Source: Bradyrhizobium lablabi
GTDB taxonomy: Bacteria > Pseudomonadota > Alphaproteobacteria > Rhizobiales > Xanthobacteraceae
Direction of reading: 5' to 3'
DNA: 64,000 bases
Assembly: GCF_018131005.1 (NCBI RefSeq)
Contig: NZ_JAFCJK010000002.1
Location: 124,001-188,000 of the forward strand
In this document: piece after piece, positions 17,350 to 26,458 of the stretch
Layout: every line of letters begins with the position of its first letter
Numbering within the stretch: the stretch's first letter is position 1
Position numbers and translations under genes: made by a program
The notes under the pieces: generated by a model
What the model was told of the DNA's origin: nothing
Databases searched by the model: none
What the model saw: only the letters and a program-made list of their open reading frames with translations

Positions 17350-18582
17350 CTACTGACTCTTGTTTGCATACTTCCGAAGTTCAAGTCTGGCAATGGCGCG
17401 ATTGTGCACCTCGTCCGGACCGTCGGCGAGCCGCAGCGTGCGGATGTGGGCGTAGTCCTTCGCCAGCCCGGCATCGTCGGAGACACCGCCGCCACCATAG
17501 GCCTGGATCGCCTGGTCGATGATCTTCAGCGCCATGTTGGGAGCCGCGACCTTGATCATCGCGATCTCGGCCTGCGCGGTCTTGTTGCCGACCTTGTCCA
17601 TCATGTCGGCGGCCTTGAGGCACAGCAGGCGATTCATCTCGATGTCGGTGCGCGCTTCGCCGATGCGCTGCTCCCACACCGAATGCTCGATGATCTTCTT
17701 GCCGAATGCGGTGCGCGAGGCGAGCCGCTTCACCATCTTCTCCAGCGCCTCCTCGGCCTTGCCGATGGTCCGCATGCAGTGATGAATGCGGCCTGGCCCC
17801 AACCGGCCCTGCGCGATCTCGAAGCCGCGGCCCTCGCCGAGCAGGATGTTCTCCTTTGGCACGCGGACGTTTTCGAGAAGCACCTGGGCGTGTCCGTGCG
17901 GCGCATCGTCGAAGCCGAACACCGGCAGCATCTTCTCGACCTTGATGCCGGGCGTATCGAGCGGCACCAGGATCTGCGACTGCTGCTGATGCTTGGCTGC
18001 GGCCGGATCGGTCTTGCCCATCAGGATCGCGATCTTGCAGCGGGGATCGCCGACGCCGGACGACCACCATTTGCGGCCGTTGATGACATAGTGATCGCCG
18101 TCACGCTCGATGCGGGTCTCGATGTTGGTGGCGTCGGACGAAGCGACCGCGGGCTCGGTCATCAGGAAGGCGGAGCGGATCTCGCCGTCCATCAGCGGCC
18201 GCAGCCACTTTCGCTTCTGCTCCTTGGTGCCGTAGCGGATGAACACTTCCATGTTGCCGGTATCGGGGGCGGAGCAGTTGAAGACTTCCGACGCCCAGGA
18301 GATATGGCCCATCTCTTCCGACAGCAGCGCGTATTCGAGGTTGCTCAATCCCGCACCGTGGAATTCGTCGTCCTCGTGCGACGACGGCGGCATGAACATG
18401 TTCCAGAGGCCTTCTGCCTTCGCCTTTTTCTTCAGCTCCTCGAGGATCGGAATCACCTTCCAGCGCGGGCCCTCCGCATCCTGCTTCTCGTAGATCGGCA
18501 CCGCGGGACGGACATGCGTGTTCATGAAGGCCTGAACGCGCCCGAGCCACTCCTTCTGCCTCGCCGACATCGTGAAATCCAT
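17350..18582 (-). CDS. Acyl-CoA dehydrogenase
   Basis: 410 residues with the three-part ACAD layout: N-terminal helices ([18 protein letters not shown]), the middle FAD-binding strand region ([36 protein letters not shown]), and the C-terminal helical bundle ([54 protein letters not shown]). The last motif corresponds to the GG(x)G and R..DG region contacting FAD. It introduces a 2,3 double bond in an acyl-CoA. Paired with the APH kinase downstream, it likely handles 4-hydroxyacyl-CoA substrates. A GAGGAGC site precedes the ATG. Divergent from a TetR regulator. Confidence 0.93.
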   Translation of the reverse strand: MDFTMSARQKEWLGRVQAFMNTHVRPAVPIYEKQDAEGPRWKVIPILEELKKKAKAEGLWNMFMPPSSHEDDEFHGAGLSNLEYALLSEEMGHISWASEVFNCSAPDTGNMEVFIRYGTKEQKRKWLRPLMDGEIRSAFLMTEPAVASSDATNIETRIERDGDHYVINGRKWWSSGVGDPRCKIAILMGKTDPAAAKHQQQSQILVPLDTPGIKVEKMLPVFGFDDAPHGHAQVLLENVRVPKENILLGEGRGFEIAQGRLGPGRIHHCMRTIGKAEEALEKMVKRLASRTAFGKKIIEHSVWEQRIGEARTDIEMNRLLCLKAADMMDKVGNKTAQAEIAMIKVAAPNMALKIIDQAIQAYGGGGVSDDAGLAKDYAHIRTLRLADGPDEVHNRAIARLELRKYANKSQ

Positions 18583-18718
18583 GGGACGCTCCTCGTTTCC
18601 TAGACTTGGGCCGCACTGTCCACCTCGCGCTCACGCGCCGCAAGGGCCGTTTGCGCGTGAGCGACCGTGGTGTGCCAGAACGCCGCCCGCATCGACTGCG
18701 GATTGACATTTCCAGCGG

Positions 18719-18749
18719 TTCAAACGATAGTTTCATACAATTGTTTGAA
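18719..18749. promoter_or_regulatory. Probable TetR operator palindrome
   Basis: TTCAAAC (18719-18725) and GTTTGAA (18743-18749) form an inverted repeat with an internal imperfect palindrome (AAACxATxGTxT around a central C). It lies 30 bases before the TetR start and ~140 bases before the divergent acyl-CoA dehydrogenase start. The position and symmetry fit an autoregulatory operator controlling both directions. Confidence 0.55.
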
Positions 18750-18778
18750 ATGCAACCGCAGCAACGGGGGGGTGACCC

Positions 18779-19468
18779 ATGTCGAGCGATCAGACCCGGT
18801 CCGCCATTCTCGCCGCCGCCGAGCGGCTCTATGCCGAACGCGGGTTCGGCGACGTCACGCTGCGCGACATTGTCGCGGAGGCCAACGTCAATCTCGCCGC
18901 GGTGAACTACCATTTCGGTTCCAAGGACGAGTTGATCGCGGAACTGTTCGTTACCCGCAGCATCCAGACCAATCGCGAACGCCTCAATGAATTGAAGGCG
19001 GCGGAGGACAAAGGCGGCGGCCGCGCCGCGATCGAGGACATCATCCGCGCCCTGGTCGGCCCGCCGCTGCGCGGCTGCCTCGGCCCCGACCGCGAAGGCT
19101 CGACCGCCGCGCGCTTCATGATCCGCGCCTCGATCGAGTCGGTGCCGCCGATCCGCCGCATCAAGAACCGCGAGGTCGACCACCTGCGCAAATTCGCCGC
19201 CGCGATGCGCCGCGCGATGCCTGGCCGCGATGACACCGAGCTCTATTGGGGCCTGCACTTCGCGCTCGCGATGGCCCATCACACCATCCGCGAAAAGGAG
19301 CGGCTGATCCGCCTGTCGGACGGCAAATGCGACCTCGACGACGTCGCCGGGATCATCGACCGCGTGGTCGCGGTCTCGGTGGTGGCACTGACCGGCGGGG
19401 AAGTTGCGAGCAAGTCGCCTGCCCGGCCGGCAGTCGCGCATGGTCGGCTCACGCGACAGGACCTGTAG
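18779..19468 (+). CDS. TetR/AcrR-family transcriptional regulator
   Basis: 229 residues. The N-terminal HTH spans ~8-52: RSAILAAAERLYAERGFGDV, TLRDIVAEANVNLAAVNYHF, GSKDELIAELF, the TetR signature. The C-terminal ligand-binding half is of the TetR_C/DUF1956-like kind (FMIRASIESVPPIRRIKNREV...). It sits divergently from the acyl-CoA dehydrogenase/APH genes with a palindromic site between them, so it most likely represses them and itself until an acyl-CoA or fatty-acid-like ligand binds. A GGGGGGGTGACCC stretch lies just before the ATG. Confidence 0.92.
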   Translation: MSSDQTRSAILAAAERLYAERGFGDVTLRDIVAEANVNLAAVNYHFGSKDELIAELFVTRSIQTNRERLNELKAAEDKGGGRAAIEDIIRALVGPPLRGCLGPDREGSTAARFMIRASIESVPPIRRIKNREVDHLRKFAAAMRRAMPGRDDTELYWGLHFALAMAHHTIREKERLIRLSDGKCDLDDVAGIIDRVVAVSVVALTGGEVASKSPARPAVAHGRLTRQDL

Positions 19469-19717
19469 GCTGCGCTCGCGGCGCGGCACGCGCGCTCAAT
19501 CGATGAAGTGGTACTTGTTCGGGACTCTGAAGGTCATCTCGGCGTGCCCCCACGAGATCGCTCTTCTGATCGCCGATATCGGCGACCGCTTTATGACCGT
19601 CAGAGGAGCGCGCAGCGCGTCTCGAAGGATGCCCGGCCACAAGCGGGGCCGTCGCCCTTCGAGGCCGCTGGAGGAGCGGCCGGGTGATGGTAGAAACGCC
19701 GCGCGCAACTGTGAGCG

Positions 19718-20944
19718 CTACAGGATTCCCTGCGCCTTCAGCCCTTCGACCTTGGCGCCGTCATAGCCGATCGTCGCCAGCACGTCCTTGGTGTCGGCGC
19801 CGAGCAGCGGCGGGGCGCGGTATTCCGTGATCGGGGTGCCCGAGAAGGTCAGCGCGTTGCGGATCAGCGAGAGCTCGGGCTCGAAGGGATGATCGACCTT
19901 GACCCGCATGCCGCGCGACTGGACGTGCGGGTCGTTGAACACCTGAGAGAAATCGTTGATCGGACCAGACGGGACGCCGGCCTTCTCGAGTTCCTCCAGC
20001 CAGTAGGCAACCGGCTTTTTGAGGAACAGGCCGGCGAAGATCGCCATGATCTCCTTGCCATGCACGACACGGTCGTTGTTCTTGATGAACCGTTTGTCGT
20101 TCGCGAGCTCCGGCTCGCCGAGCACCGAGCAAGTGCGCTGGAACTGGCCGTCATTGCCGACCACCAGCATCAGTTCGCCGTCGGTGCAGCGGAACACCCC
20201 GGCCGGCATGCCGCCATTGCCCCAGGTGCCGCGGCGCGGCGGGGTCTTGCCGTTGACGAGAAAAATCTGGGCGTAGTGCGACAGCGCGGCGATCACCGTG
20301 TCGAACAGGCAGACGTCGACATGCTGCCCCTCCCCGCCATTGGCTTTGCGGTGATAGAGCGCGGCGAGGATGCCGATCGAGGCATTCATGCCGGTCATGT
20401 AGTCGACGATCGAGGGGCCAACCTTCATTGGTCCCGCGCCAGGCTCGCCGTCGAGATGGCCGGTTACGCTCATCAACCCGCCCATCGCCTGCAGGATCGC
20501 GTCATAACCGGCGCGCGGCGCATAGGGGCCGGTCTGGCCGAAGCCCGTCACCGAGCAATAGATGATGCCGGGGTTGAGCTTCCTGATGGTTTCGTAATCG
20601 AGCCCGTAGCGCTTGAGGTCGCCGACCTTGTAGTTCTCCATCATCACGTCGACCGACTTGGCGAGTTCGCGGATGATCGCCTGCCCCTCCGGCTTGGCGA
20701 TATTGACCGTGACCGACTTCTTGTTGCGGTTGGCGCAGAGATAGAACGAGTTGTTGTTGTTCTGCTTGCCGTCGGGATCGGTGAGGTAAGGCGGGCCGAA
20801 GGCGCGGGCATCGTCGCCGCCGCCGGGGCGCTCGATCTTGATCACCTCGGCGCCGAGATCCGCGAGCATCTGGGCCGACAGCGGACCCGCAAGCACGCGC
20901 GTCAGGTCGAGAATCTTGATGCCCGAGAGTGGCAGAGCCGACAT
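19718..20944 (-). CDS. Class III (CaiB/BaiF-type) CoA-transferase
   Basis: 408 residues when started at MSALPLSGIKILDLTRVLAG, the normal N-terminus of the family. AGGAAG eight bases upstream supports this over the longer open frame. Other motifs are LGAEVIKIERPGGGDDARAFG, NRNKKSVTVNIAKPEGQ, VMMENYKVGDLKRYGLDYE and the catalytic Asp181 in SIVDYMTG, followed by GEGQHVDVCLFD. It exchanges CoA between carboxylic acids. Acceptor and donor cannot be told. It is isolated on its strand; neighbours also handle acyl substrates. Confidence 0.93.
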   Translation of the reverse strand: MSALPLSGIKILDLTRVLAGPLSAQMLADLGAEVIKIERPGGGDDARAFGPPYLTDPDGKQNNNNSFYLCANRNKKSVTVNIAKPEGQAIIRELAKSVDVMMENYKVGDLKRYGLDYETIRKLNPGIIYCSVTGFGQTGPYAPRAGYDAILQAMGGLMSVTGHLDGEPGAGPMKVGPSIVDYMTGMNASIGILAALYHRKANGGEGQHVDVCLFDTVIAALSHYAQIFLVNGKTPPRRGTWGNGGMPAGVFRCTDGELMLVVGNDGQFQRTCSVLGEPELANDKRFIKNNDRVVHGKEIMAIFAGLFLKKPVAYWLEELEKAGVPSGPINDFSQVFNDPHVQSRGMRVKVDHPFEPELSLIRNALTFSGTPITEYRAPPLLGADTKDVLATIGYDGAKVEGLKAQGIL

Positions 20945-21107
20945 GAAATCTTCCTCCGAGATTCTTGGGTATTGGTGGCGCCGGATCATATCCGCGCGCG
21001 GCAGAGCTTCGCGATACACCATTTTGGCGGAGCGAGCACTGCATTGTCGGCATGAAGCCATCCGCCTGCGGCCTATGTGGGACGGCCGGGCGGGCTTGGC
21101 GGGGAAC

Positions 21108-22211
21108 CTAGCCGACGGCGGCCGCAACCGGCAAGGCCGGGGGCGCGGGCGAAGCGCGCAGGCGGTGGCTGAGGTAGCGCAGCATCGGCCGCTCGACCAG
21201 GTAATGGATGGCGCAGCCGACCGCGACCGACACCAGCACGCCGGCGACGAAGAACATGAATGGCGACCAAGCGCCGTCGATCAGGCGCGCCCAGACGTCA
21301 CGAAACGGACGCAGCACCAGGGTGTGGCTGAGATAGATGCTGTAGGACGCGTTGCCCAAAACCGTCAGCCAGCCTGTCGCAGCGGAATCCTCGAGCCGCG
21401 GACAGAGCACGAGGCCGCCGACGATCAGCATCGCCGGCAGGCCCGCCGAAAACACTGCGGGCCAGTTGAACTCGGGATAGCCGAGCGCGACGCCGGCGAG
21501 CACGAAGACGACGGCGGTCGGCCGCGAGAGGCGCCAGCCGCTCTGGTAGATCATACCGAGTTGGATGCCGAGGATGAATTCGAGAATGATGCCGTCGGTC
21601 CAGGTGAACAGCATCGGCGTGGAGATATCGAGATTGCGTCCGAGGATGGCAAGCGTCAGGAAGCCGATGGTAAGGATCGCCATGCCGGTGCGGCGCGGCC
21701 ACAGGATCGCGAATGCAAACGCCGCATAGAAGAACATCTCGTAATCAAGTGTCCAGCCCTGCCCCAGGATCGGACGCAGATCGTCGGCCGTGCGCAGCAC
21801 GGGAATGAAGAGGTAGGAGCTGACGATGTAGCGCCATTTGTCGGCGGGAAGCTCGAGCGAATGCGGCGACATCAGTACACCCGCGACCATCACCGTCGTA
21901 AGCAGCCAGTACAGCGGCACGATGCGGACGAGGCGGCGAGCCAGAAACGATGTCCACGCGCCGGGCTCCCCAAAGCTCCTGGTCGTCAGGATCATGATGA
22001 ACCCTGAGATCACGAAGAAGATGTGGATTCCGAACGACCACGGAACATGTGCAAACCATGACGACGCGGCACCGACCTTCTCGCGCAGCCATTCGGTGTG
22101 AAAATTGAGATGAAGGATCACGACCATCATCGCCGCGATGCCGCGCAACCACTGGACCGATGGAAGGATGACGCTGGAAGGACCGCGGCGGTCCGGATGC
22201 GGTTTCTGCAC
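21108..22211 (-). CDS. Acyltransferase 3-family membrane protein (OafA-like)
   Basis: 367 residues from a GTG at 22211, chosen because AGGGAGG lies nine bases upstream and the family's first motif SVQWLRGIAAMMVVILHL follows soon after. It has about ten hydrophobic segments, GIHIFFVISGFIMILTTRSF (the F.SGF motif), FLARRLVRIVPLYWLLT (the RR..R.P.Y motif), WTLDYEMFFY and a late SYSIYLSHTLVLRPF. Such proteins transfer acetyl or other acyl groups to surface polysaccharides or lipids from the inner membrane. No glycosyltransferase is adjacent, so the target is unknown. Confidence 0.9.
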   Translation of the reverse strand: MQKPHPDRRGPSSVILPSVQWLRGIAAMMVVILHLNFHTEWLREKVGAASSWFAHVPWSFGIHIFFVISGFIMILTTRSFGEPGAWTSFLARRLVRIVPLYWLLTTVMVAGVLMSPHSLELPADKWRYIVSSYLFIPVLRTADDLRPILGQGWTLDYEMFFYAAFAFAILWPRRTGMAILTIGFLTLAILGRNLDISTPMLFTWTDGIILEFILGIQLGMIYQSGWRLSRPTAVVFVLAGVALGYPEFNWPAVFSAGLPAMLIVGGLVLCPRLEDSAATGWLTVLGNASYSIYLSHTLVLRPFRDVWARLIDGAWSPFMFFVAGVLVSVAVGCAIHYLVERPMLRYLSHRLRASPAPPALPVAAAVG

Positions 22212-22362
22212 GGACCGCGCCTCCCTGCGACGGCGTCGCAATTTCTGTCGATTGATCCTGGCGAGCCGCAACCTATCCGCGCTGCGACAATTCGCCAACG
22301 CGGACCATCTCTTAACGTTAAGGCGTCAATCTTGATCGGGCCGTCGCCTTTGGCCGGCCGGA

Positions 22363-23100
22363 TCAGCCCGAAACCAGCGCCGGCAGCGCCGCGAGTCCGT
22401 GCACGCGATGATCGGGCGCGAGGCCGAGTTCGTCCATCTGCATGCGCAGGGCCTTGAACATGGTGAGCGGCGGCACGAGATCGCTCTTGCGGCAGGCCTC
22501 CGCCATCGCTTCCGGCGACACCCGCTCGATCCAGACCGAATTCAAGCCAAACGACTTCGCGCCAATGGCATCCCACGGATTGGAGGATACGAACATGACC
22601 TCGGCGGGCCTGACGCCGAGGCGCTCTTCGATCAGCGTATAGGTCTGCGGGTTCGGCTTGAAGACCCGTTTCGAGTCGATGCTGATGGTTGCGTCGAGGA
22701 TCGAATCCAGACCGGTGTTGCGAACGAGAGTGTTCAGCATGTCCGAGCTGCCATTCGACAGAATGGCGCGCTTGTACTGTTTCAGATCGGCCAGCGCCTG
22801 CCTCGCATCCGGATAGAGATCGAGGTGCACGTACTTGTCCATGATACGGTCGAACACGCCGGCGTCGTATTTGAGCCCAAGAATCTTCAACGTGAAGGCA
22901 AGCGAGTCCCGGGTGACGACGGAGAAATCCTCATAGCGGCCCATCAGGGTGCGCAACCAGGTGTATTCCAGCTGCTTGAGCCGCCAGATCTGCGTGATCA
23001 TGTCGCCGTGGCCGGGAAATGCCGCGTCGGTGATCGAGGCGACCGACTGGACGTCGTAGAGGGTGCCGTAGGCGTCGAAGACAACTGCTTTGATGGTCAT
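22363..23100 (-). CDS. Haloacid dehalogenase type II (HAD superfamily)
   Basis: 245 residues. Nucleophile Asp9 lies in VVFDAYGTLYDV, motif II in AILSNGSSDML, the Lys motif in SKRVFKPNPQTYTLIEERLG, and the acidic motif is replaced by FVSSNPWDAIGAKSFGL, all as in L-2-haloacid dehalogenases. It probably hydrolyses 2-haloacids (e.g. chloroacetate) to 2-hydroxyacids through an aspartyl ester, although some family members are phosphatases. A GGGAGC site precedes the ATG. No transporter or regulator is adjacent. Confidence 0.88.
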   Translation of the reverse strand: MTIKAVVFDAYGTLYDVQSVASITDAAFPGHGDMITQIWRLKQLEYTWLRTLMGRYEDFSVVTRDSLAFTLKILGLKYDAGVFDRIMDKYVHLDLYPDARQALADLKQYKRAILSNGSSDMLNTLVRNTGLDSILDATISIDSKRVFKPNPQTYTLIEERLGVRPAEVMFVSSNPWDAIGAKSFGLNSVWIERVSPEAMAEACRKSDLVPPLTMFKALRMQMDELGLAPDHRVHGLAALPALVSG

Positions 23101-23507
23101 TGGATGAGCTCCCGTTCGGACGATGGGTTTGCGGTCAGTTGGCGCGAAGGCGGTCGGAATTCGGTTGGCTCAATTTGGCTCGACTCTGCCTTCGCGGCGA
23201 GTTCATCCCCGGTTGCAGCCGCGGTACGGGGCAAACCGGTTTACGAAGTCAGCGTCAAGCGGCAAAATAAATAATCGTGATGATGAGTATGATGGAACAG
23301 GGCCGGCCGTAGCATGTGAGCTTCGTCAGCCCGAGCTTCGACTGCCTCGGATCGGCGGCGATGGAAGGGCTCGGCATCGAGGTGCCGGCTCGTACGGGCG
23401 GCGCAGCAATTCCCGCGTGGTCAGCAAGCTTGCGAACTATCTGGCGAACAACCTCGCCGACCCCGCGGCGGCCGCCGCTGCAATCGGCTCAGCCTGAACG
23501 CAGGCCG
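23101..23507. other. Intergenic stretch without a supported gene
   Basis: A short frame ending at 23497 reads SRVVSKLANYLANNLADPAAA, which looks like the end of a lost coding region, but nothing upstream in the same frame is protein-like. No promoter or RNA structure stands out. Confidence 0.3.
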
Positions 23508-24221
23508 TCAAGGCTTTGGCCATAGCGTCTGAATGCGTTTGATTGTATCGCCGGTGAGAGTTTTGATCGGTGGGACCTTGTCACCGCCCCTCACCTCCAG
23601 CTTGTCCGTCTCCGGGTCATCGCGCTTTCCGCTGCGGAGCGCGGGATTTGCCTCGTACAAATCTCCCGCGCCGTGCGTATGGGCCGTCAAACCGACCGCA
23701 TGGATGAATTCATGAACGGTCCAGCAGCCGAGAACGCCATTGCCGACCCGCCGAGGAAAATCATCTGACTGCGGATTGGGTCTCATCAGGATGACGGCTT
23801 TTCGTACCTGTATTTTCACCTGGTCCTTTATGCCGAAATCCCAGACCTGCTTTTCCGTAATGCCCTGCGCAAACGGCTCAGTAGCGAAATCGAGGTTTAC
23901 GTTTCGCCCGGCTATCGGAAACGTAAACTGCTCCAGCGCCTCCACCCAAATGTCCGCACCGCCGAATTGGAATGATCCCGCTTCGGGTTGTTCCGTCGGC
24001 TTGGCCAGCGCAAGGCCGACGTTGAGCTTCAGATTGTTGAAGAGATCGGTGAAGTCCTTGACGGCCTTCGGAACGACGTTGGACCAGATGGGCGAGCTCG
24101 TCACGCTCTTACCCTGAAACACCGTCAGGATCCGACGCTTGCTTGTGATGCCGTCGTACCACGGCACATCGGGCCCTGCCACGACTTCACCCGAGTCCTT
24201 TCTGATTCCATCGGCAAGCAC
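23508..24221 (-). CDS. Metzincin-like zinc metalloprotease, overlaps a peptidoglycan-binding gene
   Basis: 237 residues. H170-E-F-I-H174-A-V-G-L-T-A-H181 is the extended HExxHxxGxxH zinc site of metzincins. The residues around it (CWTVHEFIHAVGLTAHTHGAG) suggest an M10-like or DUF-type family. Upstream half: VQVRKAVILMRPNPQ, WVEALEQFTFPIAGR. There is no signal peptide. Its start lies 35 bases inside the upstream peptidoglycan-binding gene, so the two are translationally linked; they may work together as a cell-wall-targeted protease or be a split version of one protein. A Met start at 24221 is assumed. Confidence 0.7.
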   Translation of the reverse strand: MLADGIRKDSGEVVAGPDVPWYDGITSKRRILTVFQGKSVTSSPIWSNVVPKAVKDFTDLFNNLKLNVGLALAKPTEQPEAGSFQFGGADIWVEALEQFTFPIAGRNVNLDFATEPFAQGITEKQVWDFGIKDQVKIQVRKAVILMRPNPQSDDFPRRVGNGVLGCWTVHEFIHAVGLTAHTHGAGDLYEANPALRSGKRDDPETDKLEVRGGDKVPPIKTLTGDTIKRIQTLWPKP

Positions 24222-24558
24222 TGCTGACGACCATGGCTGGCTGATCCAGTTTCTGCATCTCCCGGTCGAGAGAGGCGATGGTCATCTTGCCAACGATGTT
24301 ATCGGCCTGAGTCTGGTAGCTGAAATTGATGATGCTTCGCTTCTTCTTGTAAGACAGGACCGCAGCGGCAGTGGATGGACCATAGGTCTTGGTGGAGAGC
24401 TCGCCGGCACTGATCTCCGCGTCGTCAAGCGCCTTGAGGGCTATCTGAATTTTGGCAACGTGCTCTCCGCGGGCACCGGGAACGACATGCGCGGGATCAC
24501 TGACCAGGCAGGCCTGAAGTTTCGCATCGTTCTTGAACAGCGTGGACTGTAACGCCAT
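24187..24558 (-). CDS. Peptidoglycan-binding-like protein (123 aa)
   Basis: After MALQSTLFKNDAKLQACLVS comes GARGEHVAKIQIALKALDDA then YGPSTAAAVLSYKKKRSI and ADNIVGKMTIASLDREM, the repeat-like pattern of PG_binding_1 domains (G..V..IQ.AL; GP.T..AV..Y; G..T...L). The ATG follows GAGGAGGAAC, a strong site. The C-terminus overlaps the start of the metzincin-like protease by 35 bases in another frame. The domain is expected to bind murein, steering the partner protease to the wall. No secretion signal is visible. Confidence 0.7.
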   Translation of the reverse strand: MALQSTLFKNDAKLQACLVSDPAHVVPGARGEHVAKIQIALKALDDAEISAGELSTKTYGPSTAAAVLSYKKKRSIINFSYQTQADNIVGKMTIASLDREMQKLDQPAMVVSSACRWNQKGLG

Positions 24559-24912
24559 GGCGCGTTCCTCCTCGGTGCGGTCACGGACTTTACGAAAGGC
24601 GCCTCCCCCGAGACCTGGCGCAACGCAAAAGCATTTTGGACAAATCGTGAAACAGAAGCTTCAAGTCTCGCAGAAACCCTGGTTTCCCGCAAGCTGGAGC
24701 CCAAAGGTGCATGGGTAAGGCCGGGCGGATTGATGATTTCGTCGCCGGTCTAAATGGAGGACGGACCTACGCAGTTGGGCCAACCTTGCGCCCTCATCTG
24801 ACGTTGTGGCGCCAAAATGCCGTAGTAGCATCAGCCACCCGACCAATCAGACAAGATTTCGAGATGTGAAGCCGTGCCGAGATGAATTGATCTCAACATA
24901 GTGAGGAAGACA
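24559..24912. other. Intergenic region between divergent genes
   Basis: About 350 bases, more AT-rich than the flanks toward 24840-24912, containing the promoters of the peptidoglycan-binding gene (minus) and the DUF1254 gene (plus). The AGGAAG at 24903-24908 is the ribosome-binding site of the DUF1254 gene. No RNA gene or repeat is recognised. Confidence 0.4.
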
Positions 24913-26388
24913 ATGAGAACCGGAAGCTCAATCCTGACGTTCGCTCTATTCTCATCCCTATGCATGCCCGCCTTGGCACAAGAGGCTGCGGCTCCTCCGC
25001 TCGTCAAACAGCTCAACAACGGCAACTGGCTGCCGCAGAAGGAAGCCGAGGACCTGCGCGACGAGTTGTTCTACCAGCGCGCCATTCACGCCTATATGAC
25101 GATGCTGCCCGCGCTCAACACCATCGGGATGAAGGATGGATCGGAGGCGGCCTTCGGCAAGGGCTACAACGTCCTGCCGATCTGGAAGGACCGGATGGAC
25201 GCGCGCACCTGGGTGCCGACGCCCAATGCCGACGTCATCTACTCCATGAGCTATCTCGACCTGAAGGAGACCGGGCCGCTCGTCGTCGCCGCGCCGGCGA
25301 ACGTCATCGGGATGTTCACCGACTTCTTCCAACGCACGATCACCGACGTTGGCCTGATCGGACCGGATCGTGCGCGCGGTGGCCTCTATCTTCTGCTGCC
25401 GCCGGACTATGGCGGCGATATCCCGCAGGGCTACTTCGCGTTCAAATCGCAAACCTACAATGTCCTGCTCTTCTTCCGCACCGTCATGAAGAAAGGCGAG
25501 AACGCGCCGGATCCGAAGGAAGCCGTCGCGGCCGCCGAGCAGACCCGCGTCTATCCGCTGTGGACGCCGGAGAAGGACGTCAAGCCGATGCAGTTTCCGA
25601 ACGCAAGCGGCAAGCGCATCAACATGATGTATCCGGTCGACAATGCGTTCTGGACCAAGCTCAAGGCGTTCATCGACTACGAACCGGCCTCCGCCATCGA
25701 TCCCGAGCTGCGCGGCGTGCTGGCCTCGATCGGGATGATCAAGGGACAGCCGTTCAACCCGAACCAGAAGCAGCAGGCGCTGCTGCAAAAGGCGGTCGAG
25801 ACCGCGCCCAGGATGATCCTGGCGATGCGGCAGCTCGGCCGGCCGGACGAGCGGGACAGGTACTACAGGGACAGGCAGTATCTGAACACGTGGGCCGCCG
25901 GCACAGCGGAGTGGCTGCAGGACGGCTATCTCGATGTGAACCAGCGCGCGAGCTACTTCCAGATCGCGTTTTCGACGGCGTCCGCGATGGTCATGAGGAC
26001 GCTGGGCGCCGGCTCAAAGTATCCGTTCACGCTGCGCGATGCGAATGGCGACTTCCTCATGGGCTCGAATACCTACAGACTGCACCTGCCGCCAAATCCG
26101 CCGGCCGCGCTGTTCTGGGCCGTCACCGCCTACAACGTCACCGACGGAACGATGGTCGAAGCGCCGCAGCTCCTGCCCTCGATCAACAGCCTCGGCAAGG
26201 TGGCGACGAACAGCGACGGGTCGATCGATATCTGGTTCGGTCCCGCGAAACCCGCCGAAGCCGCCGATACGAACTTCATTCAGACTGTCAACGGGCGGAA
26301 TTTCCTGGCGGCCGTGCGCCTTTACGGCACCGGCGTCGAGTTCTTCGACCAGACCTGGAAACCAGACGACGTCGTGAAGGTGAAGTGA
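24913..26388 (+). CDS. DUF1254/DUF1214 domain protein, secreted (491 aa)
   Basis: Started at ATG 24913 rather than the GTG at 24901, because GTGAGGAAG is the Shine-Dalgarno and [23 protein letters not shown] is then a clean signal peptide with cleavage after ALA. Residues ~60-190 form the DUF1254 part ([53 protein letters not shown]). Residues ~370-480 form DUF1214 ([32 protein letters not shown]). These tandem domains occur in periplasmic proteins of unknown function; some members lie in xenobiotic clusters. A second DUF1254 gene follows after 70 bases. Confidence 0.88.
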   Translation: MRTGSSILTFALFSSLCMPALAQEAAAPPLVKQLNNGNWLPQKEAEDLRDELFYQRAIHAYMTMLPALNTIGMKDGSEAAFGKGYNVLPIWKDRMDARTWVPTPNADVIYSMSYLDLKETGPLVVAAPANVIGMFTDFFQRTITDVGLIGPDRARGGLYLLLPPDYGGDIPQGYFAFKSQTYNVLLFFRTVMKKGENAPDPKEAVAAAEQTRVYPLWTPEKDVKPMQFPNASGKRINMMYPVDNAFWTKLKAFIDYEPASAIDPELRGVLASIGMIKGQPFNPNQKQQALLQKAVETAPRMILAMRQLGRPDERDRYYRDRQYLNTWAAGTAEWLQDGYLDVNQRASYFQIAFSTASAMVMRTLGAGSKYPFTLRDANGDFLMGSNTYRLHLPPNPPAALFWAVTAYNVTDGTMVEAPQLLPSINSLGKVATNSDGSIDIWFGPAKPAEAADTNFIQTVNGRNFLAAVRLYGTGVEFFDQTWKPDDVVKVK

Positions 26389-26458
26389 TGTTGCGCGGGG
26401 TCGTGGCTCAATTGAGAACTGCGATCCCGGACGTCTCAATCAAAAAGGGGAGTGCGCA

